Below, piece by piece: positions 31,816-61,482 of a stretch of 64,000 bases of DNA. The notes beneath the pieces are model-generated. The model made no database searches. It saw only the letters and a list, made by a program, of their open reading frames with translations, and had not been told where the DNA came from. This stretch comes from Balanoglossus misakiensis. Taxonomy: Eukaryota; Hemichordata. The position numbers and the translations under genes were made by a program. Position 1 is the first letter of the stretch, and the number at the start of each line of letters is the position of its first letter. The stretch lies in contig CM082578.2 of the NCBI GenBank assembly GCA_040954595.2, forward strand, positions 3,162,001-3,226,000, in the 5' to 3' direction.

Positions 31816-32238
31816 GAATGGTGGCATTAGACGTAAACTTCGTCTGCAAGTCACGTGACGATGACATTTCGGGTAGTGATTTGACGTTTTTTGTAACTAA
31901 ACCTCTCCATAAAAAGGAAAAAGGGCGCTGAACGCCTGTATAATTATTTTGAGCTGTTTTAAAACTCAATAGTTTACCTGGCCACCTTACACAAGAGTTT
32001 ACTCCGATTTGAATTATTGTAGAAATATCCAATCGGATTTGCCCCCCCCCCCATGCTTTAACCAATGACCAGCTAGTGACGTCAGCGCAATTTCAATATC
32101 AGCATATATATACCCGTTGATAGGATAATATACAGAGGAATGTATTGTAGCAAGCATGTTTTACAATCCATATTCCTGTGTCTGAGTGTTAAACTTGACC
32201 AAAAAGGGCCATTAACGGGGGGGGGGGGGGGAGTGTGA

Positions 32239-32484
32239 ATGTCAGTTTCTGCCCACTAGATGGCGCTGTCTTTTGGGATCCATATTGGAAAATGTCCGCC
32301 ATGGGTCAATGGATAACTGTACCAAATTTCAAGCTTTTAACCGGAAGTGCACAATTTTAAAGTATGATGTCTGTTTCTGGCCACTAGAGGGCGCTGCCAT
32401 TTGGATCCATATCAGAAAATGGCCGCCATGGGTCAATGCATAACTGTACCAAGTTCCATGCTTTTAACCCAAAGTGCACAATTC
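32239..32484 (+). repeat. Two-copy direct tandem repeat, unit ~123 bp
   Basis: The unit beginning GTCAGTTTCTGCCCACTAGA (about 32239) is followed by a second beginning GTCTGTTTCTGGCCACTAGA (about 32369). Both contain CGCCATGGGTCAATG, ATAACTGTACCAA and AAGTGCACAATT. Each carries a ...GGCGCTG... phrase common in dispersed animal repeats. Not coding. Confidence 0.75.
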
Positions 32485-32699
32485 TGCCAACATTTGGGGT
32501 TTAGCTCCTGCACTAAGGAGAATCAACTACATATGTTGGTCTGCAAAAACGCTGAAATAGATGTCAAGTAGGTACAATTTGCCACAACTGTGAAGGCATC
32601 TATTACATCCGACAAAATAGTAGACGATTTTAGGGGAAATGTCGATGTCAATGCCGGACAGGTAAGATTTCATTGACCAGCAAGCACGCCCGACACTAA

Positions 32700-33462
32700 G
32701 GCTGCATTCACAAACACCTCTGGAGGGGGGGGGGAAGAATTCAATTTTTATTACCGTTAATTTTCACATGCCCCCCTCAACAACCCGAAATATTTTCAAA
32801 TCCCCCCTTCCGAACTGCTAAAATTTTCAAATCCCCCCCATTTTCTTTCACACAGCAAAACACATCACCTATCTATCTTGAAAAGAAATTGAAACTGATG
32901 TTTCCCCGTATCAGTGGGTATTAAAACATTGTTTCTATTTTGTAAGTATTTTGTATTCTGTGTTGGGAGACATTGTAAACCGAGAAGTGAAGGGGGTGGG
33001 TTTGGGAGGGGGTTTCCCCCTGCCACGTAAGAAAATTTTACAAAATACAGAGTTCAAAACTGCATTTTAATGAACCCAAAAGCAAATTAACTGAACTACC
33101 GGTATGTTGGGGAGGACAAATTTAACCTTCGGCGCTCAAAGTTAGCATGGGGGGGGGGGGGCAAATCCCCTGACTTGGGACACTAGATAAACCAGTCAAT
33201 GATTTAAAGGTGTTGATGAATGACGGGGGTGGGGGTGGGAGAGGGTGTCCCCCTCCCACATGAGAAAAAATTGTATTATGAAGGGTTCAAAACTGCATTT
33301 TTGTGGACTCAAAAAAATATTTAGTCCTCAAAGTTTTCAAGTCCCCCCCCCCTTACAGTCCCTAAATTATTTCAAATCCCCCCTTACATACCCTCAATTT
33401 TTTCAAATCCCCCCCTCAATTCTCCTGCCCCCCCCCCTCCAGAGGTGTTTGTGAATGCAGCC
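32700..33462. mobile_element. 763-bp MITE with 3-bp TAA target duplication
   Basis: GGCTGCATTCACAAACACCT at the left is exactly inverted as AGGTGTTTGTGAATGCAGCC at the right; the inverted repeat extends through a G/C homopolymer. TAA flanks both sides (32697-32699 and 33463-33465). The interior has two imperfect copies of a C/G-rich segment containing GTTCAAAACTGCATTTT. TAA duplications are typical of PIF/Harbinger elements; the family call is inference. Confidence 0.75.
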
Positions 33463-33465
33463 TAA

Positions 33466-36400
33466 TGTCCAATCACAGCCATAAAATAAAACATGGCACG
33501 TACCTGACCCCGTGTCGTCGCGAAAATGGGCCCTTAATCATATGTAAACAAACGTAACCCGGGTTCTTCGCCTACGCTTTCATTGTCAACAATCATAAAA
33601 TATACGGGCTTTGGTAGCTGCGGAAACGTGCGATCAAATAAAACATTGTTATGTAGTGTTACTTAAATACCATTCTTTCCAAATTACAAGACTGTATATG
33701 AGAGAGGTGAACCGATCGGGGCCGCGTTCCACCGACTCGACTCGAACAGCCACCGGGCGCGGGCGATCACAGTCAGCTGCAGTCCGTCGTCAACAACTAC
33801 GCAACCGCCCCACTCAAACACCAGGAAGTGATGCCAAATATTCTAAATCAATCGTTATCATTCTAGCAGAACATTTGACAGTTTTATATGTGGTATGATT
33901 TGATAAGTTTGGAAACCTGGTAGACGAAGGAAGTAAACATTTTGGTCGTGGTTTGTCGTGGCTAGTTTGACATCTACGTGCAAAACGCGACAAATCCTCC
34001 TTGAACCTGTAACACTCGTCCCTGCAAACGACGTCATTGTGCAGTAACGACATCAGACAATTCCTAGATTCCAGATATGAGACTCGTCAACATTGACACT
34101 GCCCTCGACTTTATTTGTAATAGTGCTGATTTCAAAACGATTGACGTTAATTCTTGATCATCGCGCTATGTTCACGATTGTGTTGTCATCCACCAAACCA
34201 GAAACAGCCAGTGTTCGACTCCTCGTAAAAAAACACTAGTTTAAAACATCTTTGACTCGCTGACGCTGCTGTTTATATTGTTGTTGCCTACCGACTTTAA
34301 GCATCTTTATACGAATCATCATAATTTTACATAACATCGATACAGAGAATGTAGAATGAAACCAGTGTAGGCTACATTGCAAATGAAATATCAATGTGAT
34401 AAACCGAATTGAATAATTCGTTATAATTAAAATGTTTACGAGGTTTATTTGTGTGTTTTTCGTCTGAAATTCTTCGTACGAAAATATGGTAAATATCTTA
34501 AAGCTTGGTATCACGTCTTGAGTTGCTGGAGTAACATTTTCTGAGAAGTTATTAAAGCAGATATATGATAGAGAATATATAATTTTGCTCCAAAATAAGA
34601 AATAAAGTGGACCGTGACCACACAACAGTCCTACTGCTTACTCATACGATTTTATGGTATTTAGGGGAAGTACGTTATAAAGTTATCGTTTTGATAAATT
34701 GTTGACATGTTTACAACTTGTGATTTTCCAGGTTATTTCCCATGAATTATTTCAAAGCTAGGAACCAAATGAGAAGACGGGCAACTAAAGTCTTGCGAAG
34801 ACATGAAAACTAAATATATATATATTTTACATAATTGTCGCATGAAAAATCTTTGACAACATTCCCACTGTCTTTCTATGGTGTACTTGTAGGTCGCTGC
34901 TGAAATGTAATCAAAAAGAACCAAGACAACCGAAATACATGTCGGTTATATCGCTCTAAGTAGTTGTGACAACTTCTTGAAGTGACACGTTCTGGCGTAT
35001 AACTTGTTACTCTAACAGCGTCGTGGGCTCCTGTGAGTGATGGTTGTTTTTTCAGGTTATACGACCACATAAAACAGACAGGAGACTCGTCATTTACAGT
35101 AACCAAACAATCAACACACCGTCCGGCCTGCATGTAACACCTACACCTGTGATCAAATCTCTAGTTCGCTTATACAGTAGCCTAAGAAGTCACACCACCT
35201 AGTCAAATGAGTCACCCCCACCCTTCCCGGTGTAGACGTTTAGCACCAATGAACAACTCTGTACAGATGGACGGAGTTTGTGCTATTTACTAAAATTAAA
35301 ATATGCATTTTGTTTTTAGGTGGAAATGGCCACTTTAATACCTTGTTTCATTTGATGATTGGTAAACTTGAGATCTACAACCATGGCATTATCACACTAC
35401 TCGTTTTTTGAGTAACAGAGTGACATGAATGCGAGTATCCTGCTAGTATACTTACATATAGTATATTCGGATATTGTCAAGCGAGGGCATTCAGAATGTC
35501 CATTTTACCACATATACCGAATATGTTTGCTGCTATTCATGAAAGTATTTGAATTATTTGTATCAGGGCGTGTTTACTGGTGTGAAACCTTAGTTACACG
35601 CGCATGGCCTGACTAGCGCAACGCTTCCTGTTGCATATTGACATTTCGGTATTCAACGACGACACATCGAACATTTAAAAGGTGCAATAATGGTAAACTG
35701 GGGGTAAACCTATATTTCCCTGCCCCTTTCTGACGATGCTGGCTCTTCCGGGAATCAGCACAAGATCTGATGACGTTTAGTGTGATACATCACTGGTGAT
35801 ATTTCACGTAAAACGTCACTTGGAGAAGGTGATAACAGCGTTAGCGTATTGTATAATATTTTACTTCCTCTTCAAATTGCGATTGATACCAACATAAGGA
35901 ATTTTCAGTACAAACTCATAATGAAGATTTTGCCATTAAATCGGTTGCTGTATAAATGGGGACTCATCATGTGTGTTCTATTTGTAATATCAAAATTGAT
36001 CGTCCTTTGACCGGGTCTACGTGTTTACTTTTATGTGCGCGACGTGTACAAAATTTCAAATTTTAATAAATGCGAAAAATGGTGCTCTCTAGGAGTCTAT
36101 TATTAAGGACAACCGGACGTCACTGAATAATCTACAGAGATCCAAATATGAGTATCATGGGATATCATTAGTAGTGTCGTAGAACAGATGTCGTGAGTTA
36201 CATTTCATTAGTTTTGCTATCAATACATAAAACTATCACAAACAATCAGGAAGTATTTTGCCAGACTTTCCATGAGCGTAACTGGTTTGAACAAAAAAGC
36301 ATTGCTCTTTGAGGTTGCGGTTTGCCTCCCGAACTTCCAGATCCACACACACTTTGTACATATATTCTGTTACTCTGGTAACAAATAATGTATAAACTAA

Positions 36401-37472
36401 TTCTGCAATATATAGAAGATTTTTTCACGTACACCTTTTAAATGACCATTTATTTTACACTACTAAGCTCTGGCCACGGAAACTGGAGTCTAGCTCTTCA
36501 ATGGTTTGGTGAATTTTCAGTTTCTAAGTCATTCTAACTGATGTGTGTATAACTGTATAAAATACGAAGTCTTGCTTTCTTAAATGTGATGAAGTCTGCC
36601 ATTCTTCGTTGAGGCTTCCGGAAGAAATGAAAACGCCTGACATGAAGACTTGTTTCCTCCAGATGGTTACCACTTAAATATTCATCTGATAGGAACATTT
36701 TTAGTAAAATTCCCAGCGTTTATAGCATCCATAAGTTTGTTTTAGAAAGCGTGCCTTCTGACTAGTTGAACTGACGCAGCTTACAATTAGAAAATTGTTT
36801 TGTCTGCAATAAGCATTTTTTACTTCGCATGTGGCTTAGTGAGTTGAGTGGAATTCTGGATGATGAAATTCGAACGTTTGTTCTGCATTATTCTTATCGA
36901 CTGATCTCACGTACTTGACAGAATGCTCCCTAAATCAATCACTATTTGGTTCCAACATTTGAGCAATTACCTCGAGTCTCCGGTCTGTCTACACGATTGG
37001 CTATTTTACAATGCCGCATGTACACATTCAATCAACCAATCATGTTAAATTCACCATATATATGCAAATTGGAGAATCGTTACAACACTTCCATATAAGA
37101 ATCGAGGTAAAACACATTTCGACAAAAGTCGAACACCATTTAGAGCTTCTTGGACGAAAATCTCATCATAAAAAGGTAAAGATTTTTCAGCAATAAGTGT
37201 ACAAGCTTTAATGCTGATCAGTGATAGAAAAAGACAGGTCATATTGTAGTCTATGGATTCAACAAAAATGAATTTGTATAAACTGGACATCGCATTTCCT
37301 TTGTATCTCTTGCATACTTGCAAATCAAATGAATCTCGCGTTTTCGGTTATCTTAATGATACATGTACGTCGCATTAACATTTTAACATTTTTATTTGAT
37401 AGTCATTTTGATCATTTATCGATAGTTTGAGGACTCCAACCGTCCGACGGAAGGTCGACACAATCCACGAAG
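33466..37472. other. Upstream intergenic region, no gene recognised
   Basis: About 4 kb precedes the start codon of the pseudokinase gene. The frames at 33611-33898 (Arg/Ser/Thr-rich) and 34876-35133 (minus) have no recognisable domain. Promoter elements for the gene probably lie in the right-hand part, but I cannot point to a definite TATA box or initiator. Confidence 0.35.
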
Positions 37473-53261
<15,789 letters not shown>

Positions 53262-56200
53262 ATTCGGAAAATCATGCATGTAGCAAGAATTCTGTGATGA
53301 GAAACAAAGCATAGTTTTCATTATGTGAAGCTTTCATTATCACATTGCTAAGATTTAACACATTTTACAACGGAGGACAAAAATGAAAAAAAAAGAAATG
53401 GTTTCGCCATTCTGATTGTGTTTTGGGCAATAGCATATTGTCACAACTGTACGTATGTTAAACAAGTCAAGCGCAGCCCTGACGCTTTTAGTTCTGATCC
53501 ACATAGTGTACTGTAGTGCCCCTTAAGGTGAATAGGCGAGCTTTATTCTGATCATTTATGCAGTGGCGGTGGGAAGATATACATGTACTATATAAACCGA
53601 AGGGGAAGGCAAAAATCGACTAGGCTCGAAATTATTATGTCTTGATGATATTGTATTCAGAAAACATGTGTATTTCACTCGTTAAATGACATGTTCTCTT
53701 AAAGGCAGTATAGTCTGTATTTGTTTGTTTTTGTTTCTTGTTTATTTGTTTGTTTAGTTGGTTGGATACTCAAACATGTACATAGTCTGGTACTGCAACA
53801 ATACTTGAAAGGTAGCTGAATTCGTATTTCTTGAAGTTTGCATCGTACTCTTAGTCGATCGGTAATTGAGGATATTTGGGAAGGTTTTACAAACAATCTT
53901 TAATCAAGTAATTATTCGCACTTTTTGCCTTTTACACAATAGACAGGTGATTGTACCTCCTTCACACCCACGTCCTTGTGTATTTCCAACTACACATGTG
54001 TAGATAACTGGGTGCTACCGAATGGTAGAGGGCATCATAATAAACTGGAATCAACACATATACTGTTAAAGTGTGATTTATGCATATTTTTAAAACAGCT
54101 GACGTCACTTCTCGGTCTTTATATAACTTTCTTTGTACTCCATGCTGAATTTACAAAAAACACGTATAAACATATTCTGAGAAGAATTTTGATGGTTATT
54201 TTTACCACAATTTGGCACTTTTTCCACAAAGGTACATGATAGCAGATTTTATCACAATTCAAATTTAAGTATGACCAGCATAGTGTAGCAAATGTTAAAA
54301 ATGGACAAATGCATTCCGAGAAGATTTCCACCCAAAATGGCAAATTTTACCTACATACAAAATTTCAGATTCTGTCACATATCAGTCTTAGATTATTCCC
54401 TCTAACCTGCATATCCGCGTCGCTGACAATGGGTGTCATCACCATCTCGGATGCGGGCACCCCGTTTGCGACAATTCGCTCTGTGCGCGATTTGCGACGA
54501 CCTCGCTAGAATCATAGTTGCCTATTCGTCGTATGCTTTGTTTGGGGACTAGTCGAATACGACTTGTTAAACCGATATTACGCTTCTATAAATTCCTTTT
54601 AAGAATAAAGGAGAAGGTAAATTTAACGTGTTTCGGAAGATTAGCATTTCAAACAATATATTCGATATTACAAGGTATCATGATCAAATACATTAGGTTT
54701 ACTCTCTATATGACTTCACACACTTTTACTTCCGATGGTATGGGTTTGTCAATTTTTAACATCTTGGGATAACAAACGTGAATTGAAAGCATCCACAACA
54801 AAATATGGAAAACTCATAGCATCCAGCGAAATGACACAAAATGGCACATGCACGGTGTTGTTGGCGATGCGAGTAAAATAAAGACTCTTGCAAGTGAAAA
54901 TGTGATACTTTCGCATTTGAAGGTACTAATCTGATCGCCGCCAAAAAATTGCAACATTCGCGTCCGTTCATACTTTTGCATTTTCCTCCACAAGTAGTTG
55001 TGTAATTTTTATGAGGGGGGGTCATCATATTTTTTTGCCTGTCAAAGGGGAGGGACATCATTTTTTGGTCCAAGGTGAAGGGGGGGGGGGTCTGCCAGAT
55101 TTTGGAAACCGATGACACAAACTCGCCAGCCCCCCCCCCCCCCCCCCCCCCCCCCCGCCGTAAAAATGGAAGTCTGCGCTATCTCTCTCGTGGCTACTGG
55201 ACTTCAATTCTTGTGATTTCAATAAATGCATTTCTTTGAGTTGTTTTATTTTTGTTCTTTGGCTCGTCGATCCTCGACTGGTTTTACATGACATCCATAG
55301 TACGCGCGATACATGCACGATGTCAGCACACGAGCATGACCAGCCATGCCTGTAGACAGGGCCATCCACATTTTTTTTCTCTTCGCTACATTTTAACAAA
55401 GACTAGAAATAACATTTACCCTAAACTGAGCATCCGTTTATTGTGTTACTAATATAGATGATTTATTACTTTGACATAGTACAGTACTTGAATCGAAACA
55501 ACAAGTGTTTCTTTGGTACAACACAAGTGTTGTACAGTAATAGATCATAGGAGGAACGTCAAAACGGGGGATACGCCTAGCCCCACCCCCTCACCCCACA
55601 CCTCACCCCGAAAAAACTGGTATTGCATTACACGCTTTCATTTACATATATATTTTATTCCGATACCAGGAAATATTGGGTAACGTAACTCCAAAGATAA
55701 CATCAGCAGGTGTGTAATAATTAAATTTACTTCCGAGTCTGTAATTGGTTTCTTGGTCGGAAAACAACATGTTTATTTATAAGGCAACATGTTACTGGTA
55801 CATAGAATTTTTACATAAAACGGATATCTGAAAATTTTTGTAGAATTTATACGGGTATTAGAAATAACGCCAAAGGCGTATTTGTTGAACAGGAGAATTT
55901 GTTGATTCAGGCAGCAAAGATTGGGCTTCGGAAGATTTCTTAACTCTCGCCACATATATGTAACCTCGTGCATTTTTGTTCTATGTATCAAGTACGGTTT
56001 CTTATTCAGCGAAAGCTGGATTAAAAGCCTAAAAATTATACTTTTCCCTTCAAGGCTTAGGCCCTGTGTTATTTTGAGTCCTTCTTTTTATCTAGTTAGT
56101 ACCGGGTTTCACAACAGACATGTGGCGCCACAAGACTAGATGTAAAAAATGAAATTGCTATGACGTCGGCTTTTTTTGATTGAACAATCACACCTGTTGG

Positions 56201-59200
56201 AAATATGGCGGGAGAGTACTAGACCCACGTGCTTTTTCCTGTACGGTATTTCAGTTCTAGTTTGGCCAGTATTCAGGACAGCAGCATGGAAAGTTATGTG
56301 TGCCAACATCTGCTTTTATCCCTTCTGCACACTTATGAGTGCGGATTTCTGTGCTCGAGTACTGTTAATGAACAAACCAAGGTAGATCCACCCTTGAACG
56401 GATTCTGGACGACAATTTCCCTTCCAGAACAAAGAAACATACGAGATGGACTTGGACCACGTGGTGGTTGAGTGTATGTGTGTGTGGGGGGGGGGGGATC
56501 AAAAGCATTTCCTAAATGACAGCCTGCATTTTTATGCGTCTTTGTCAAAACTTATGAAAAATTCAAACAGTTCCTAAGCAATTATTCATGACAAATCACG
56601 GTTTGTAAACGGGCTCCTAATTTGCTTAATGTTCGCATGCGATATACATTAACACTGGGTTCTAACAACCTGTTAATTAATACAGCCTTGTTATTCATTA
56701 AAAAGTAAATTATGCTGTTTGAAATATTTTATATGCACAGTATGAAGAAGAGCACCTGAATCCTTGGCTGCTGCATCAAATTTGACCCTTTGGCAGACAA
56801 CATATTTCTGCTCGGCGCAGACTGTATATGACTGTTGACCAAATAGCGGACGATGCTTATCTTAAAATCGTACTATAGATGCTTTGTAATTGTAAAACTC
56901 ACGATGTGTGTCCCCATGGTCACTATTTGCGCTTTACTGCGCGGAAGTTTCACAAAACAAATTTTGAATTAGGATGTCTCCCATCTGCATTTAGTAATTA
57001 AGTTTGGGGACTTTGGCTCTGTTGCTAATTTATGGCACCTTCGATTTTTTTTTTGCGCGCGCTACCCTGGGTAAACTGGTGAGAAAGGGTGCAATGACAA
57101 GTACACATCTGGGAGATGCTACTTTAATTAAATAAGCTGCAGCAAATAATATCTTCAGGGCTGGAATGTAGGTGATCGTGATAATGTACTTACCTACGAC
57201 ACTTCAAATGTTTCACCATAAAAACAATGAAAACACGATTCGATAGTATGACGGTAACATTTTCTATGTTGATCTGGGGTGTCTGGGTGTCAGTATATCT
57301 CATAAGACTGAAGGGCTTTGGCAATCTGGTAGTCGGAACATTGACTCCATGATCGGAAAAAGTGTTTGCGCCAGGGTCGTCAATTCTCCCTACCTTAAAT
57401 AGGTTTTAAGCTACTTAAGTGAGTGATGAAAATCTCATATGGTCGACACAATTTCAAGATGCTCGATTTTTGTTCAAGATGCTCCATGTTTAAGCAATAG
57501 GAGTTCATAAGCTAAAGAGATGATGGGTCATTCTGAAACATTTTGACAGAAAAAATAACAAAATGTGAAAAAAGTTTAATAAGTTTACTATGGTAACTAC
57601 AAAGACAGACATGTTTGACCAAAGGAAGTCATGAAAAACAGTAAACATATCATTTCTTCTATCTCTTACCACAGTGGGTTGTCGACTTTTCGCCCAGAAT
57701 TCAGTGTGATTTGACCCCTAGCGCAAAGTGAAAACCTATTTAAGACAGCCAGAATTAAGAGTGCATATTATCGCAGTTCAACTAACACGGCTGTCTTGAG
57801 TGGAATATCGATGACTTGCCCCCATATTGCTGGTGAGTATGCAGCGGACAAAGAATCAGCCACTGTCTTGGGTCTCGCGACATTAACCTGTTTTTTTAAG
57901 TCTGAAGGTTGTTTTTCTAAACAGACAGAGGGTGTGTAGAAGGTAATGGGAAGCAACATGAAAGCTAGAATGTTTTAATGTGAGATCGGTAAACTCCACG
58001 TAATTAAACAAGGTATTTAACCGTGCATCATAAGCTAAAAAGAAATGGCGGTTGATACTCAGAATATAAATAATAAAAATATATTTGTGACAGGTGTTGG
58101 TGCTGTTATGCTTGCATGCTCCCAACCGCTCAACTTGGCGAAGCAAAGTCTCCACAGGCGCCGTGCAGCAGAGAAGCGACATACGACGGAAACGCAGCAG
58201 AAACGAGCAGCGCGCAAAGACTCTCTCTTCAGGACCCTTGAACTGTTTAACATACCACACGGGACTTCGCTTGTTTTGCCAGCTTTCGTTTTTGCTTTAG
58301 ACCCGCTGCTTTGCCTGTTTTCATTTTTATTTGGTTAGTTCAGTATCGTCTCACCACGTTTTTTTATTTGGGGCAATTGCCACCAAGTACACACCTGTCC
58401 CCACTGGAGTAGCAGTGACCTACAGCATGAAGCGAGTCATATCGAAAATGTCTCCCCCCATGAAGTCTTGGTTGCCATGACGCCGCTTGTGGGGCATCTG
58501 TGCTCGTCGGGTATACTTGGGTACCACGCCACTACTTCATGATGCTACTCTAAGTCGGAGAGTTTCATCATGAGGTAGGAGGGGCTATGACGCCCGCTTG
58601 TTATACCTACATTCCCCCATTACTCTTAACGGCATGTCTTGTCTCAAGCGTCATCCTTAAGAATTAATTGAAATAAAAGGGGCTGATGACGAATATACAA
58701 CTCAGATTGTAACGAATCAATACTGCAATGTCGCACTTGCAAGCTATTTTATCTATTCCGTAAGCGACACTGGCGATCGAGTACACAAAACCCTTCACAA
58801 AATCAAGATGGCGACACCATTCAACATATTCTTTTTCATTTTGATGACATTGCAACTCTTTGAGAAACTGCGCATGTGACGAAGCGATGGCGTCTGCATG
58901 TAAAATTATTTAATTGATGATAACACAGTGTGGGTATTTTCGTTTACAGACATGCAGCTACCCATGGACCCAAGCAAATCGTGCCCATTGTCGAATTTCA
59001 AAGTAGTTCTGAACTCATATAAACATGTTAGTGTTGCACAGTGCTTTAATTTATTTTTGAAATTGTAGCGAATTTTAACGACCATTAAATATCGGAATAA
59101 AGAATACACTCCATGCGTAGATGTGTTATCTATAATACTTAAATACAAATTGTTAGAATTTATCTCGTGGCGATAATTTGTGACGACATAGTATTTGCAT

Positions 59201-59506
59201 GTCCCTTATTGAGGTCACATCTGTCTTTGGGACAACATTTCAGACTCTGGGTGTCAGCTCTTTCAAGGGAAAATAGCAGATTGCTGTATGGCTAGCAAGA
59301 TATTATCACCATCCATATAGTTGCATCTTTGATACTCTAGCTCTTTGGTATTATTTCTTGACCCTATTTTCGAAATACCGGAGAGTACTATATTTTAAAT
59401 GTGAGAGCTTATTATGTTCTCTTTTCAAGCCAATCTGCATTTACGTTCCGGTATCAAAAACCAGGGATTGAAAATTATCCCTTCACCGTGATTAACTGTG
59501 TCTAAC
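53262..59506. other. Intergenic region, no gene recognised
   Basis: Contains the 3' UTR of the pseudokinase gene at its left end; no clear AATAAA was found in the first 700 bases. Many short open frames lack domains. A G-rich/C-rich patch at 55013-55156 ends in 27 consecutive Cs (55130-55156). The Arg-rich frame at 58045-58338 has no recognisable fold. A small undetected exon cannot be excluded. Confidence 0.4.
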
Positions 59507-59507
59507 T

Positions 59508-60099
59508 AGTCCTGTTTCAAAATGACCTACATTACACGTCCTATACACATGTATTGCCTGTTCTGATTGGTTTATCCGATTCTCTAAGGTCCACTTGCGG
59601 CACGCTGATTGGAGGGACCTTATAGGTTAGGAAAAGGTGAAATCCAATCATTATATGAGTGCCTTTCTTTATACATTGGGATCGAGCTTCGACCACGCGC
59701 AGGCAGCATGCCAGACAGAATACGACAACTGTATTCAGAAAGTACAAAAGACTTTGCATAACGAGGCAGTGAAATCTGGAGACCTACACATTAACCAATC
59801 AGGGAGCTGAAAATTGAATAAATACATATTAATAAGACCTAACCTACAAGGTCGTGCATAATGAGGCAGTGAACACTGGAGGACCAGACCTACACATTAA
59901 CCAATCACGGAGCTGTAAAGCGAATAATACATAGTAATAAGACCTAACCTACAAGGTCTAGTGAATAATACATAATAATAAGACCTAACACATAAGGTCC
60001 CTCCAATCAGCGTGACGCAAGTGGACCTAAGAGTACCAGATGGACCAATCACAGATGTCGGTACATATGTCATGGACCTGACTTATGAAACAGGACTAC
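59508..60099. mobile_element. Inverted-repeat element with internal ~100-bp tandem repeats
   Basis: The left tip TAGTCCTGTTTCA is matched by the inverse TGAAACAGGACTA at the right. An inner inverted pair, AGGTCCACTTGCGGCACGCT and AGCGTGACGCAAGTGGACCT, strengthens the arms. Inside are two direct copies of a ~100-base unit (GAGGCAGTGAA ... CCTAACCTACAAGGTC) plus a partial third. Non-coding. No clear target duplication. Confidence 0.6.
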
Positions 60100-61482
60100 T
60101 TCGACCTTTCACGTCACGTGACACGTGATTGAGGGGTAAGCAAATACATGTACATCCGTTTGCTACGAATAGACGACGGTGGCGCTCATTAGTTCGGGGC
60201 CATAGGTCTTAATATAGTGTTCTGTATTCTTTATTTCAAATTTCCCCCCAAAATTGTTTATTGGACATTATGAAATACATTAAAACATGCCGTCAAAGAT
60301 ATCATTGCACAATTTCGCAATATGTTAGGAGATAATCTTTTCTCTTTTCGGGGACACCTTTGCTTTTTGTCAGTTGTGGTTGTCTTACTGTATTTTTTTT
60401 ACTTGTGAAGTCTTTTCATAATCTTTTCATAATTTTGGAAAACATCTCATGTGAACCAACTTTCACAGTAGACTGGTTATTCTCACTATCCACTGCCTGA
60501 GACACCTCGCCCCTAGAACGGCCATGTTTTGTAACGTATATTCAATTTGCTGGTAGAGTTACTCCGTTTCCTTGGCTCGCACAACTATCTCAAAATATTG
60601 TTGAGCATTGTAATCGCGCAACCCTCTGAAATTGGACATTTTAAATATATAGATGTAAAACAGACACAATCGGCACTCTGTCCCGAAATGCAGACCCTCG
60701 CTCTCCTAACAAAGCCAATTAAACCCCCAACAATTTCACATCCTACAGTGCGCGATTTTCAATAATTTCTCGCCACAAAGATACTCAGAAAAACAATCAG
60801 TGTTAAATGTCAATGCAAATTTGGTCAGAATTGCTGGTATTACTGGGCGTGGTGCATGTTCGCATTGTGGTTCAATTTAATCGTGTCCGACACGTCATAT
60901 GCGGTTTGCTATACTCGGACAACTCGATCTTGGGATTGCAACGTCAAAGACAAGGTAAGAAGTGATGTTCCTCAACCTGTATAGGCTTTACTTTTTATCG
61001 TTTTGATTGAAATGTTTCCCCATTGGGTCACATTATGTAACATCAAATAATATACGCATAAATATTCAAGTTACAAAATAAGTACTGTACCCTGACATTT
61101 GCTACGAATCCTATTAGGACATAAAACAACCATCAACGCCAGTATTCGAATCACAGAATTTTCAAATTTTGGTCCTGCAAACGTTACTAAAATTTATAGG
61201 CCATTCGTTCACAATTTTAACTGTACACTTTGGGCACCATATACAAGACATTCCCCTCGTCTAATTGTGGTTTGTCTTGTTTAATCTGCCCTGTTATGTG
61301 TACTGATCAGGGAATTGCTTGTCAGATTTTTCCAACAACTATTTATATAGAGTGGGTGGTGTGTACTTTTCCACCCCTTTCTTTACGTTTCACAATCATA
61401 ATAATTTCTCTATCTTTCAATCTGGACACAATCACACTTTATCCAGTTATTTTTAGTAGTCTTTGCCGTCTTATCCGTCGTG
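60100..61482 (+). other. Upstream region of the subtilase gene
   Basis: No coding frame is recognised. AAAGACAAGGTAAGAAG at about 60945-60960 is a good splice donor and could end a non-coding first exon. The open frame 61230-61763 covers exon 1 in the wrong frame. Confidence 0.35.

Noticed and set aside
33611-33898. 95-codon Arg/Ser/Thr-rich frame
   Set aside because: No domain, no splice support and a random-looking composition; not called as a gene.
34876-35133. 85-codon minus-strand frame with several Cys
   Set aside because: No recognisable fold and no neighbouring exon in phase.
58045-58338. 97-codon Arg-rich frame with a hydrophobic end
   Set aside because: Overlapped by equal-length frames on both strands and matching no family I recognise.
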